Shown here: positions 1 to 8,236 of the stretch, piece by piece
How positions within the stretch are numbered: the first letter of the stretch is position 1
Layout of the letters: each line of letters starts with the position of its first letter
Assembly (NCBI GenBank): GCA_009783065.1
Contig: WRHV01000001.1
Span: 1-64,000 of the forward strand
Reading direction: 5' to 3'
Length of the DNA stretch: 64,000 nt
Origin: Betaproteobacteria bacterium
GTDB lineage: Bacteria; Pseudomonadota; Gammaproteobacteria; Burkholderiales; Burkholderiaceae
The notes under the pieces: generated by a model
Databases searched by the model: none
What the model saw: only the letters and a program-made list of their open reading frames with translations
What the model was told of the DNA's origin: nothing
Made by a program: the position numbers and the translations under genes

Positions 1-264
1 CTCAATGGGTTCGCCTCTTCCAAGCTGGCTGTCCCGCGTATTCAGATAGATGGCGGTGCCTCCAAGCTGAGCCATGCCTGCTTCAAAAGAAAGGCGGGTC
101 CGGGTTGAGCTTTTTTCGAATATCATGACCAGCGTGCGGTCAAGCAAGGGATGATAGGTTTCGTAGTTTTTGAATTTGCGTTTGATGATGCGCGCCCGCT
201 CAATCAGATATTCGTATTCAGCCAGTGAAAAATCGGAAAATTGTAAATAATGTTTGATTGTCAT
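1..264 (-). CDS. argF: Ornithine carbamoyltransferase, N-terminal part (runs off the window start)
   Basis: Reading leftwards from the ATG at 264 gives 88 codons with no stop before the window edge, so only the N-terminus is present. The protein begins MTIKHYLQFSD and carries STRTR around residues 55-59, the carbamoyl-phosphate binding motif of carbamoyltransferases, followed by a typical FEAGMAQLGG stretch. The family transfers the carbamoyl group to ornithine to give citrulline in arginine synthesis. It lies 140 bp downstream of rsgA on the same strand. Identity as ornithine rather than aspartate carbamoyltransferase rests on the N-terminal pattern and is fairly secure; the ornithine-binding C-terminal half is not visible. 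Confidence 0.9.
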   Translation of the reverse strand, partial: MTIKHYLQFSDFSLAEYEYLIERARIIKRKFKNYETYHPLLDRTLVMIFEKSSTRTRLSFEAGMAQLGGTAIYLNTRDSQLGRGEPIE

Positions 265-404
265 AGATAACACGCCAGGCCGGAAAAACCGGACGCCGGA
301 GTCATTAAATTTCTGATTATATTAGATTTATTCATGTTATTGCAATTTTGTGGTTGAGATTGCTTTTGCTGAAGCGTTTTTTGTGAGAGATCAATGAAAC
401 CGGA

Positions 405-1304
405 TCAGTAAATTTTTTGTGAGGCTTCGTGAAGCAGTTGCGCATACAGACGGTGACGCATGGGAGAAATCTGTCCGGCTTTTAGGGCGGTCAGTATGGC
501 GCAGCCAGGTTCCATCAGATGTTTGCAATTATGGAAGCGGCAATTTCCCAAATAGGGGCGGAATTCCCGGAATGCCTGTTCCAGTGCTTCCTTGCCAAGG
601 TGGTACAGGCCGAATTCCTGAAAACCCGGTGAGTCAATCAAGGCCGAACGGTTGTCGTCCAGTTGGTACATGCGTGTGAAAGTGGTGGTGTGTTTGCCGG
701 AGTCCAGAGCCGACGAAATTTCACGGGTAACAATGTCCACTCCCGGGATGAGGATGTTGATGATGGAGGATTTGCCCATGCCGGATTGCCCAATCAGGAT
801 GGTGGTCTGCTTTTCAACCAGGGGGATGAGTGTTTGGCGGGTTGCTTCTGGTTCTTGGATGGCGGAGACTTCATGAATCGGGTAACCCAGCGATGCATAG
901 AGCTGGAGGCGTTCGCGCGTTTTCGGCAACGCTTCGGTAATGTCGGTTTTATTTAGAATAAGATGCGTGTTGATGCCGGCTGTTTCTGCGGCAACAAGTG
1001 CGCGGGAAACCAGATCATCCGAAAAACCAGGTTCAGTTGCGACGACAATAAAAAGCTGGGTGACATTGGCCGCAAGCAGTTTGGATTTGAATTGGTCGGA
1101 ACGGAAAAGCAAAGTCTGACGTTCTTCTATGGATTCAATGACAGCCTGTCCTTTTGCCGTAATAGTAATCACAACATGATCACCTACTGCAACATTGCTT
1201 TTTTTTCCTCGCGTCACGGTTTGTATGCGTTCGCCGTCATGGTCAGCCAGGTAATGGCGTCCGTGGGCCGCAATGATGCGTGCTTTATCCGGCGGTTTTG
1301 TCAT
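405..1304 (-). CDS. rsgA: Ribosome small subunit-dependent GTPase A
   Basis: A 299-residue circularly permuted GTPase that assists late maturation of the 30S subunit. An N-terminal OB-fold region is followed by the permuted order: NKTD (118-121) precedes the Walker A GQSGMGKSS (172-180), and DSPG comes at 224-227. A C-terminal zinc site is formed by C255, C260, H262 and C268. All key residues are present and the length is normal. Its ATG overlaps the stop of the upstream M48 peptidase gene by four bases, so the two are probably translationally coupled. Confidence 0.95.
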   Translation of the reverse strand: MTKPPDKARIIAAHGRHYLADHDGERIQTVTRGKKSNVAVGDHVVITITAKGQAVIESIEERQTLLFRSDQFKSKLLAANVTQLFIVVATEPGFSDDLVSRALVAAETAGINTHLILNKTDITEALPKTRERLQLYASLGYPIHEVSAIQEPEATRQTLIPLVEKQTTILIGQSGMGKSSIINILIPGVDIVTREISSALDSGKHTTTFTRMYQLDDNRSALIDSPGFQEFGLYHLGKEALEQAFREFRPYLGNCRFHNCKHLMEPGCAILTALKAGQISPMRHRLYAQLLHEASQKIY

Positions 1305-2560
1305 GTCTTACCAAGTAATCTGTTAATGCGAATACTGGCCGGCGGATGGGAATCATAAAAAGCCGAATACAGCGGATCAGGCGTCAACGTCGAGGCATTA
1401 TCCTCGTACATTCTTACCAGGGCGGTGACCAGGTCTTGTGCATTGGCATACTGTGAAGCAAAGGCATCCGCCTCAAATTCGTGTTTGCGCAGGTTAATAG
1501 AGATCAGCGGGGAGAAAAAGAAAGTGAAAAGAGGCAGTGTCAGGGCAAAAAGCAATAGCGCCATCGCATTATTATTTGCAGAAAGGGAGGGGTTGACCCC
1601 CAGGCCGAGATAGAACCAATCCTGTGTTTTCAGGTAACCTAAAAGGGCCAGAAAACCAAAGGAGGTGATGCCCATCACGATCATGCGCTTGAGGATGTGT
1701 TTCAGACGAAAATGGCCCAGTTCATGAGCCAGGACAGCTTCTATTTCAGGTGGAGAAAGCCGTGAAATCAGTGTGTCGTAAAAAACAATGCGTTTGGCCG
1801 CGCCAAATCCCGTGAAGTAAGCATTACCATGTGCGCTACGTTTGGAGCCGTCCATCACAAACAGGCCATTTGACTTGAATCCGGTCCTTTCCAAAAGATG
1901 TTCAATGCGGGTACGAAGCGACGTGTCTTCCAGCGGGGTGAATTTGTTAAATATCGGTGCAATCAGGGTGGGGTATAGAACCATGATCAGCAACTGCAGC
2001 GCATTCCAGAGAACCCAGGCATAGATCCACCACTCGTTTCCTGCTTTTTCCATGATTGTCAGCATAAGCCAGGCTATCGGCAGGCCGATGATTATACTTA
2101 CCATGATATTTTTGAGCAGGTCCATGAAAAACAGGCTTCGGGACATTTTATTAAAGCCGAATTTTCCTTCAATAACAAACTGGCTGTAGTAATCAAAGGG
2201 CAGATCAATCAGTCCGGAAATCATGGCAAAAGCGGCGAGGAGACCGATCTGATACAGCATGGTGGAATCGGTTAGCCTAAGAACCTGTTCAGCTAAAAGT
2301 TCCAGCCCGCCCAAAAGAGTAAAGCACAGCAGGATAAAGGCATCAGCCAACATTATAAAGATGGCAAACCGGCGTTTGGCAACGGTATAATCAGCAGCTT
2401 TCTGGTGGGCCGAAAGAGGGATGTCGGCGGTAAACTGGGCGGGAACGCTGTTGCGGTGAGCGGTGACATACCGGATTTGCCGCAAGGATAACCAAAGCCG
2501 TACGAATAGTGTCGCCGCAAGAAAAAAAACAAAAGTCAGTGTAAAAGCATGTGGTGTCAT
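1301..2560 (-). CDS. M48 family (Ste24/CAAX-protease-like) membrane metallopeptidase
   Basis: A 419-residue integral membrane zinc peptidase. Several hydrophobic helices occur near residues 5-25, 65-85, 102-120, 150-170 and 180-200, with more after the active site. HELGH at 279-283 supplies the catalytic glutamate and two zinc ligands; EFEAD at 361-365 supplies the third. The long N-terminal membrane part resembles eukaryotic Ste24 more than the short HtpX, and bacteria lack the usual prenylated substrates, so the role is probably membrane protein quality control (inference). It is divergent from orn across 48 bp and overlaps rsgA by four bases. Confidence 0.88.
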   Translation of the reverse strand: MTPHAFTLTFVFFLAATLFVRLWLSLRQIRYVTAHRNSVPAQFTADIPLSAHQKAADYTVAKRRFAIFIMLADAFILLCFTLLGGLELLAEQVLRLTDSTMLYQIGLLAAFAMISGLIDLPFDYYSQFVIEGKFGFNKMSRSLFFMDLLKNIMVSIIIGLPIAWLMLTIMEKAGNEWWIYAWVLWNALQLLIMVLYPTLIAPIFNKFTPLEDTSLRTRIEHLLERTGFKSNGLFVMDGSKRSAHGNAYFTGFGAAKRIVFYDTLISRLSPPEIEAVLAHELGHFRLKHILKRMIVMGITSFGFLALLGYLKTQDWFYLGLGVNPSLSANNNAMALLLFALTLPLFTFFFSPLISINLRKHEFEADAFASQYANAQDLVTALVRMYEDNASTLTPDPLYSAFYDSHPPASIRINRLLGKT

Positions 2561-2608
2561 TTTATCCTTGTGAGAAAATGATCAATTAAAGCCTATAAGG
2601 ATCGAATT

Positions 2609-3208
2609 ATGTCACAAGCAGAAGATTTGCAATCCGGATCAGATCAGATTTTGACGACAGTGTCTCATCCAAGCGAATTTAACTTGATTTGGGTGGATAT
2701 GGAAATGACCGGATTAGATCCGGATAAGGACGTCATTATCGAGGTTGCCGTCGTTGTGACGGATTCCGAGCTCAATATCTTGGCAGAAGGGCCTGTGCTT
2801 GCGATTCATCAATCTGATGCGATACTGGACAATATGGATGCCTGGAACACGGGAACGCACGGTCGTTCAGGCCTGACAGATCGGGTCAAGGCATCGAAAA
2901 TCACCGAGACGGATGCAGAAAATATGTTGATCGATTTTTTGAAAACGTATGTGCCCAAAGGCAAATCTCCCATGTGCGGCAATACAATCTGCCAGGATCG
3001 GCGTTTTATGGTGCGGGGCATGCCCCAGCTTGAAGCCTACTTCCATTACCGGAATCTGGATGTCTCTACACTCAAGGAGTTGTGCCGCCGCTGGAAGCCG
3101 GCAATTGCCGCTGAATTCAAGAAGCAGCAAAAACACACCGCTCTTGCTGATATCAAGGAATCTATTGAAGAGCTGCGTTATTACCGCCAGCATTTTATCC
3201 AGGATTAG
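2609..3208 (+). CDS. orn: Oligoribonuclease
   Basis: A 199-residue DEDDh 3'-5' exonuclease that degrades 2-5 nt RNAs, including the pGpG product of cyclic-di-GMP turnover. The first Exo motif is [11 protein letters not shown] with D30 and E32; the last holds [18 protein letters not shown], with catalytic His and Asp. The N-terminus is about 20 residues longer than in E. coli, but the ATG at 2609 has an AAGGA Shine-Dalgarno a few bases upstream and no later ATG before the motif is usable. The next gene starts 15 bases after the stop, so the two may be co-transcribed. Confidence 0.95.
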   Translation: MSQAEDLQSGSDQILTTVSHPSEFNLIWVDMEMTGLDPDKDVIIEVAVVVTDSELNILAEGPVLAIHQSDAILDNMDAWNTGTHGRSGLTDRVKASKITETDAENMLIDFLKTYVPKGKSPMCGNTICQDRRFMVRGMPQLEAYFHYRNLDVSTLKELCRRWKPAIAAEFKKQQKHTALADIKESIEELRYYRQHFIQD

Positions 3209-3223
3209 ATTTTCGGGTATTTC

Positions 3224-3922
3224 ATGGGATCAGTTAACAATAAAGAGCTGCGTGAGCTGATTGATCATCAGGAGCGCATTCGGGAAGACGAGCGAAAACG
3301 CATCGCCAGGGAGATTCATGACGAGTTGGGACAGTACCTGCTTGCTCTGCGCATTGAAGTGTCCTTGCTTAAAGATGAAGACAATGATGTAAAAACCCGG
3401 CGGGAAAAACGTGTGGATAAGATTCTGGAGCACGTGGATTCCACCGTCAAAAGTGTCCGAACCATCATTAATAATCTTCGGCCCGCCGTACTCGATCTTG
3501 GTTTGGTGCCTTCACTTGAATGGCAGGCGCGGGATTTTGAGCGGCGTAATGGCATCTGGTGTGAATTTCATACAACAGATGAAAATCTGTTTTTGGATGA
3601 TGAACCGTCAACCGTTTTATTTCGCGTTCTGCAAGAAACGCTTACCAATGTGGTGCGTCATGCCAAAGCAACCCACGTGAGAATTAATTTATCAACAGAC
3701 AAAGACCGGTTGATTATGCAGGTGATCGATAACGGTATTGGGATGCCGAAAGTGCGTAATCGCAAAATCAAGTCTTTCGGACTGGCTGGCATTCGTGAGC
3801 GTATCAGTATGTTGAATGGTGAATTTTCCATTGAGAGCGGCGAAACCGGAACGGCACTCACTTTTATTTTGCCTTACGGCCCGCCCGAAGACCTATTTAG
3901 TGGTTATCTAGAAAAGGTTTGA
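3224..3922 (+). CDS. Small soluble NarL/DegS-type sensor histidine kinase
   Basis: A 232-residue protein made almost entirely of a HisKA_3 dimerisation and phosphoacceptor domain plus a HATPase domain. The phosphoacceptor is H32 in REIHDELGQ. The N-box is near QETLTNVVRHAKA, followed by DNGIGMP (G1) and GLAGIRERISML. There is no membrane segment, signal peptide or N-terminal sensor domain; only about 20 residues precede the H-box region. No response regulator lies in the window, so the partner is unknown. It follows orn closely. Its last 26 bases overlap the end of the convergent waaA gene. Assignment to the kinase family is firm; substrate and signal are not known. Confidence 0.85.
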   Translation: MGSVNNKELRELIDHQERIREDERKRIAREIHDELGQYLLALRIEVSLLKDEDNDVKTRREKRVDKILEHVDSTVKSVRTIINNLRPAVLDLGLVPSLEWQARDFERRNGIWCEFHTTDENLFLDDEPSTVLFRVLQETLTNVVRHAKATHVRINLSTDKDRLIMQVIDNGIGMPKVRNRKIKSFGLAGIRERISMLNGEFSIESGETGTALTFILPYGPPEDLFSGYLEKV

Positions 3923-5180
3923 GAATTTCCAGCGTTCGTCCTGTCGCGCCTCGCTGCCGGATGGCAAATTGCCGTGCCTTTTCTCCCATGAGCCGGCGTT
4001 TTTCTCCATTTTCCAAAATTTGAGAGGCCGCCTGCATCAGTTCGGATGCGGTATGGATACGTACGGCAACGCCTTCTATTACCGCATCTTCCGTAATGGC
4101 TTCAAAATTGAATGTATGAGTGCCGACAATGACAGGTATGCCTAGTGCGCAGGCTTCAATCAGGTTTTGTCCGCCAAGCGGTTCAAGGCTACCACCAATA
4201 AATGCCACGTCCGAAGCCGCATAGTAAGCAAACATTTCGCCCATGGAATCGCCTAAGAGTACTTTAATATCAGGTGCAATCGGTTGAACCGGTTCAAAAT
4301 CCATATGCAATTCAGAGCGGCGGATCATGGGCAGTTTTCTGGAGATGATGGTTTCAGCCACTTCATTAAAACGTTGTGGATGCCGAGGCACCATGATTAA
4401 CAGGGTATTGGCCGGCTGTAATCCGGCAAATGCCTCCAGAATCCGGTCTTCTTCACCATCACGTGTACTGGCGCATATCAGTACAGGACGCTCACCGATA
4501 CAGGCACGAAGGCGCTTTCCTTTTTTGATAGCGTCTTCTGAGGGTATGGCGTCAAATTTAATGCTGCCGACTACGGCTACATGACGAGAGCCAAACAGCC
4601 TTAGCCGTCTGGCATCGGTTTCTGTTTGCGCAGCGACGCAACTGATGCCATCGGCGGCTTCTTGTATCAGCGCGGGCAAACGTTTTCCTTTCCTGAGCGA
4701 ACGTTCAGATAGACGGGCGTTGACGAGCGCGACCGGGATATGGCGCATCTTGCATTGTGCGATCAGGTTGGGCCAGACCTCTGTTTCCATGAGAATGCAG
4801 ATGCGAGGATGAAAGTGCGCAATGAGACGCTGCATCATGAATCCGGTGTCATAGGGCAGGTAGGCTTGCATGACACGGATGTTGCCGTTGAACAATTCAT
4901 GTCCGGTCGCTCGTCCGGTCGGTGTCATGCAGGTTAGCAGGATGTCTTTATCCGGGTGCGCCGCAAGCAAAGCATGGATCAGGGGCTCGGCAGCTCTGGT
5001 TTCGCCGACTGAGACCGCATGTATCCATATGCAATCTGCTGAAATGGAGGAGGGGGGATACAATCCCAGGCGCTCGGGAATATGTTTGCGGTAACCAGGT
5101 TCTTTATTGCCTCGCCACCACAGGCGGAAGAGCGCAAGCGGAAAAACCAGCCACCAAGCTAGGGAATACAAAATTCGCAT
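3897..5180 (-). CDS. waaA: 3-deoxy-D-manno-octulosonic acid (Kdo) transferase
   Basis: A 427-residue GT-B glycosyltransferase that adds Kdo from CMP-Kdo to lipid IVA at the inner membrane. The N-terminal anchor MRILYSLAWWLVFPLALFRL is followed by the family's WIHAVSVGE segment, with the catalytic Glu, then LLTCMTPTGR. The C-terminal domain has FIGGSLEPLGGQNLIEA and a nucleotide-binding region. Length is normal. The gene stands alone on its strand, divergent from the EEP gene and convergent with the histidine kinase. Confidence 0.95.
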   Translation of the reverse strand: MRILYSLAWWLVFPLALFRLWWRGNKEPGYRKHIPERLGLYPPSSISADCIWIHAVSVGETRAAEPLIHALLAAHPDKDILLTCMTPTGRATGHELFNGNIRVMQAYLPYDTGFMMQRLIAHFHPRICILMETEVWPNLIAQCKMRHIPVALVNARLSERSLRKGKRLPALIQEAADGISCVAAQTETDARRLRLFGSRHVAVVGSIKFDAIPSEDAIKKGKRLRACIGERPVLICASTRDGEEDRILEAFAGLQPANTLLIMVPRHPQRFNEVAETIISRKLPMIRRSELHMDFEPVQPIAPDIKVLLGDSMGEMFAYYAASDVAFIGGSLEPLGGQNLIEACALGIPVIVGTHTFNFEAITEDAVIEGVAVRIHTASELMQAASQILENGEKRRLMGEKARQFAIRQRGATGRTLEILKPFLDNH

Positions 5181-5416
5181 GGATGCGCTTTATATAAGGT
5201 TTTCTGAATCCGATCTATTATCCATGAAATAACGCCTGATGCGTATCAGATACCCGATATCTCTTGCCTGTATGCTGAGAAGGAGCGGTTGCACGTCATA
5301 ATTTGATTTGATGTAAAATAGGTCACATGTTTAATTTCTTATTGGAAATTGTTTTTGATTTGGGATTGTCCATTGAGAAATCGGCAGTTTGGGTCATATT
5401 TAATGGCTAGCTTACT
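5181..5416. other. Divergent intergenic region waaA / EEP gene
   Basis: These 236 bases must hold the promoters of both flanking genes. A possible plus-strand promoter is TTGCAC (5289-5294) with TAAAAT (5314-5319), but the 19-base spacer is long. A small dyad CTGAT-gcgt-ATCAG lies near 5240. I see no coding signal and no RNA gene. Confidence 0.4.
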
Positions 5417-6211
5417 ATGAAATTACGAATTGCAACCTATAACATCCATAAGGGTGTTTCTTCAGTGGGAGCTCGTCCGCGAGTTCATGATTTAAAAAAA
5501 TCCATGTCATCGCTGGCTGCCGATGTTGTTTTCCTTCAGGAGGTGCAAGGGCGGCATGACTGGCTGGCGGCTAATCATGCCTTGCAATGGCCATCCGAAG
5601 CGCAGCATGAATTTCTGGCTGGCGAGTATCATCATTCCGCATATGGAAAAAATGCGGTTTATGACCATGGCCATCATGGTAATGCCTTGTTGAGTGCTTA
5701 TCCGATTATTTCGCAGAATAATCATGATATTTCCGATCATGCACTGGAATCACGGGGACTTTTACATTGTGTTTTGCAGACGCCAGGAGCCAAGGTGCAC
5801 TGTTATGTGGTTCATCTTGGTTTGCTGGAAGGAAGCCGCCGCCGCCAGACTCAGATGCTGATTGATAATGTCTACCGTTCTACCCCTGAGAATGCGCCGA
5901 TTATTATTGCAGGGGATTTTAACGACTGGGGTAATCATCTATCGGATTCCTTGAGGGAAGCGCTTGATGTCAAGGAGGTTTTCGAAAGCAGGTCTTCCAA
6001 AAAAGGGATTGCGTCTTGCTTTAGGCGCCTGACAGGACGGACACCCAAGCCACAGCCAGCACGAACTTTCCCTGCGGCATTTCCCTGTTTGCCGCTGGAT
6101 CGGATATATGTGCGTGGTTTTAAGGTGGAGTCAGCTACCGTGATGCATGGCCGGCGCTGGGCAAAAGTATCTGATCATGCGCCTATCGTTGCATCATTGC
6201 AAATGGAATAA
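5417..6211 (+). CDS. Endonuclease/exonuclease/phosphatase (EEP) family hydrolase
   Basis: A 264-residue member of the metal-dependent EEP fold. Active-site landmarks are ATYNIHKG near the start (Asn), FLQEVQG (metal-binding Glu), VVHLGL (His), GDFNDW (Asp/Asn) and the terminal SDHAPI (Asp-His). There is no signal peptide, so it is probably cytoplasmic. In related bacteria this gene commonly precedes a ClsB-type cardiolipin synthase, as it does here 49 bases downstream. Members include nucleases and lipid or sugar phosphatases; the substrate cannot be read from sequence. Confidence 0.85.
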   Translation: MKLRIATYNIHKGVSSVGARPRVHDLKKSMSSLAADVVFLQEVQGRHDWLAANHALQWPSEAQHEFLAGEYHHSAYGKNAVYDHGHHGNALLSAYPIISQNNHDISDHALESRGLLHCVLQTPGAKVHCYVVHLGLLEGSRRRQTQMLIDNVYRSTPENAPIIIAGDFNDWGNHLSDSLREALDVKEVFESRSSKKGIASCFRRLTGRTPKPQPARTFPAAFPCLPLDRIYVRGFKVESATVMHGRRWAKVSDHAPIVASLQME

Positions 6212-6260
6212 CATGCAGCGGGCCGATTCAGCCTGTTGCGGAATCTAAAATGGGGCGCTC

Positions 6261-7430
6261 ATGCTTGTGCGCCCTGGCTCATTTGTTCCTGACAATTACC
6301 TGACGCTCTTAGATAGCGGGCGGGAGTACTTTCCGGCGCTGATCAAGCAGATCAATCAGGCCCAGGTAGAAATCTATTTCGAAACCTATATTTTTTACCC
6401 TGACGAAGTGGGGCGTACTGTTATGCGGGCGCTTCAGCAGGCGGCATTACGCGGTGTCCGGGTTCATGTCATTACCGATTGGTTTGGGACGGGCATAAGA
6501 TTGTGCCGGTTGCTCAAACGTGAATTCGAAAAATTTGGCATTCATTTCCGGACTTTTAACCCCTGGTTTTATCGGGGCCTGGCAAGACAACACCGGAAAG
6601 TATGTGTGATTGATCATCAGCATGCTTTTGTTGGCGGGATTAATATTCTTGACGATTTTCGCTATGACTACAGCAAGAAACAGAAGATTTTAAAAGCCCC
6701 TCGGTGGGATTTTGCGGTTCTGATTGAAGGCCCGGTTCTGAATCTGATCCAGCAGGAAGTCGAAGCGTTTTGGGAGCGGGTTGGACATATGCCGATCCGC
6801 AGTCGTATCCGTAAATACCGTATTTCCTTCAAGCAAAAATCCGCAATCGCTAAAGTGGCGCTGGCAGGGTTTGTTGTCCGGGATAATTTCCGTAATCGCC
6901 GTACGATTCAGCGTGCCTATTTGCGTGCTATGGGCAGGGCGCGGCATAAAATTGTGTTGGCTACACCCTATTTCGCGCCCGGACGCAAATTTCGCGCCGC
7001 ATTGATTTCTGCAGCAAAGAGGGGAGTGCAGGTTACCTTGCTGATCGGTATCGGCGAATTTTGGTGGCAGGATGCCGTTGCCAAATCCTTTTTCCCCAAA
7101 TTGCTGAAAAGCGGTGTGCGGGTTTATGAATATCGCAAAACACAATTGCACGGCAAGGTGGCGGCAATAGATGATGCCTGGGCAACAGTAGGATCAAGTA
7201 ATTGTGACGGCCTGAGTCTTTTTATCAATCATGAAGCCAATGTGATTGTTGGCGATACTCAATTTGTCGCAACGTTGCATGCGCATATTTTGAATGGCGT
7301 GGCAGAGGCAGAAGAGATTCGTTTGGAAGATTTTGAAAGGTTGCCTGGGTACTTGCGATTCTGGTATGGAACGGCTCATTTGATTTATCGTTCTATTATG
7401 CGGGTCGTGACCTGGGGGGACTATAATTGA
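6261..7430 (+). CDS. clsB: ClsB-type cardiolipin synthase / phospholipase D-like protein
   Basis: A 389-residue protein with two phospholipase D HKD motifs: H111-K113-D118 in QHRKVCVIDHQ, and a second in QLHGKVAAIDDAW. It lacks the two N-terminal membrane helices of ClsA, which matches the ClsB subfamily. The family condenses phosphatidylglycerol with another phospholipid headgroup to make cardiolipin or related lipids. It probably forms an operon with the upstream EEP gene and ends 33 bases before rnpB. A ClsA-type enzyme is encoded separately at 40527-41996. Confidence 0.87.
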   Translation: MLVRPGSFVPDNYLTLLDSGREYFPALIKQINQAQVEIYFETYIFYPDEVGRTVMRALQQAALRGVRVHVITDWFGTGIRLCRLLKREFEKFGIHFRTFNPWFYRGLARQHRKVCVIDHQHAFVGGINILDDFRYDYSKKQKILKAPRWDFAVLIEGPVLNLIQQEVEAFWERVGHMPIRSRIRKYRISFKQKSAIAKVALAGFVVRDNFRNRRTIQRAYLRAMGRARHKIVLATPYFAPGRKFRAALISAAKRGVQVTLLIGIGEFWWQDAVAKSFFPKLLKSGVRVYEYRKTQLHGKVAAIDDAWATVGSSNCDGLSLFINHEANVIVGDTQFVATLHAHILNGVAEAEEIRLEDFERLPGYLRFWYGTAHLIYRSIMRVVTWGDYN

Positions 7431-7457
7431 TTTTCTGCCGACGATTCGGGATACAAT
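7427..7457 (+). promoter_or_regulatory. Putative rnpB promoter
   Basis: TTGATT (7427-7432) and TACAAT (7452-7457) lie just upstream of the RNase P RNA start near 7464. The 19-base spacer is longer than ideal, so the -10 element is more convincing than the -35. The -35 overlaps the stop codon of clsB. Confidence 0.45.
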
Positions 7458-7463
7458 GTTAAT

Positions 7464-7793
7464 GAAAGCAAGCCAGACAGCCGCCGGTCACAGTTGTGAC
7501 GGGAGGAAGGTCCGGACACCATAGGGCAGGGTGGCGGCTAACAGCCGTCCGCTGAAAGCCGGAAGGTATAAGGCGAGGAACAGGGCCACAGAGACGAGCG
7601 TATTTAGTTACGGTGAAACGCGGTAACCTCCACCTGGTGCAATTCCAAATAGGCACGCGATGATACGGCTCGTGGAGCGTGTGGGTAGGAAGCTTGAGCA
7701 CTGGAGTAATCCAGCGCCTAGATGAATGGCTGTCATAGCATCCGGCTTATGCTGGCTGCCGTAACAGAATCCGGCCTATCGGCTTGCTTTTAT
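7464..7793 (+). ncRNA. rnpB: RNase P RNA (bacterial type A)
   Basis: The catalytic RNA that matures tRNA 5' ends. The terminal P1 helix pairs AAAGCAAGCC (7465-7474) with GGCTTGCTTT (7781-7790). Conserved blocks are the CR-I region at 7503-7518, ATAGGGCAGGGTG (7521-7533), the CCAAATAGG and GGGTAGG motifs, GCCTAGATGAATG (7717-7729) and ACAGAATCCGG (7764-7774). It is about 330 nt, shorter than the E. coli RNA, largely through a short P3 (GTCACA/TGTGAC). Two oddities are treated as findings: the CR-I and CR-V sequences both differ from consensus in a compensated way, and an extra hairpin lies at 7736-7754. Confidence 0.96.
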
Positions 7794-7803
7794 TTTTCAT
7801 ATT

Positions 7804-7840
7804 AAAGAGCGTGTTGTCCTGAAAAGACAACACGCTCTTT
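7804..7840 (+). terminator. Rho-independent terminator after rnpB
   Basis: A perfect 15-bp stem (AAAGAGCGTGTTGTC / GACAACACGCTCTTT) with a 7-base loop (7819-7825) is followed by TCCATTTTTT. The A-rich start and T-rich end make it a strong plus-strand terminator. Confidence 0.93.
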
Positions 7841-8120
7841 TCCATTTTTTCTCCCACAACACGATCTGACTTGAAATAACGATGGTTTAAGGTTGATTTT
7901 TATAAAAAAATTGATGTAAGTCAAGTTTGCTGCAGATATGTTTTTTTCCTATAGAAAGCGGGTTTTTTTGGGATACACATGTTTTTATATAAAGCAATGC
8001 TTTCATAGTGATTTGTAAGTAACTAATTTTTATAGAATTTTGCTTTTTGTTTGACATGGTGAAATGTCTCTAAGTTATTGAGTTCATTAAGATTTTTTTT
8101 ATTTTTTTGATCAAAAACGC

Positions 8121-8149
8121 TTGACCAGCCATATACCTTCCTCTAAAGT
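8121..8149 (+). promoter_or_regulatory. Putative main promoter of the dcw cluster (Pmra)
   Basis: TTGACC (8121-8126) is separated by 17 bases from TAAAGT (8144-8149), placing the predicted start near 8156. The -10 overlaps the first MraZ box, the arrangement expected if MraZ represses its own promoter. Confidence 0.65.
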
Positions 8150-8185
8150 GGGGGAAAGTGTAAAAGAGTGGAGTTTTGTGGGAAT
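8148..8185 (+). promoter_or_regulatory. MraZ operator: four GTG repeats at exact 10-bp spacing
   Basis: GTG trinucleotides start at 8148, 8158, 8168 and 8178. They give the units GTGGGGGA, GTGTAAAA, GTGGAGTT and GTGGGAAT in the same orientation, one helical turn apart. In E. coli and other bacteria the MraZ oligomer binds three or so direct TGGGN-type repeats with the same period just upstream of mraZ. Here the second unit is degenerate and the other three are good. Confidence 0.75.
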
Positions 8186-8236
8186 ATTTATATTATTTCT
8201 GCTTGGGTTGTTTGATTGTTTTAAGAAGAGGTTTTT

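Larger units (their letters stand above)
7841..8236. other. AT-rich leader region upstream of mraZ (396 bp)
   Basis: This gene-free stretch is conspicuously AT-rich against its surroundings, with several runs of T. Its 3' half holds the main dcw promoter (8121-8149) and the MraZ boxes (8148-8185). A second TTGACA occurs at 8051-8056 without a good -10 at normal spacing. Nothing looks like coding sequence. The AT richness could support UP-elements, nucleoid-protein binding or multiple promoters, as is usual for a cluster that must be transcribed over 17 kb. Confidence 0.6.

Noticed and set aside
7459..7701. 80-codon minus-strand open frame
   Set aside because: It lies inside the RNase P RNA gene on the opposite strand.
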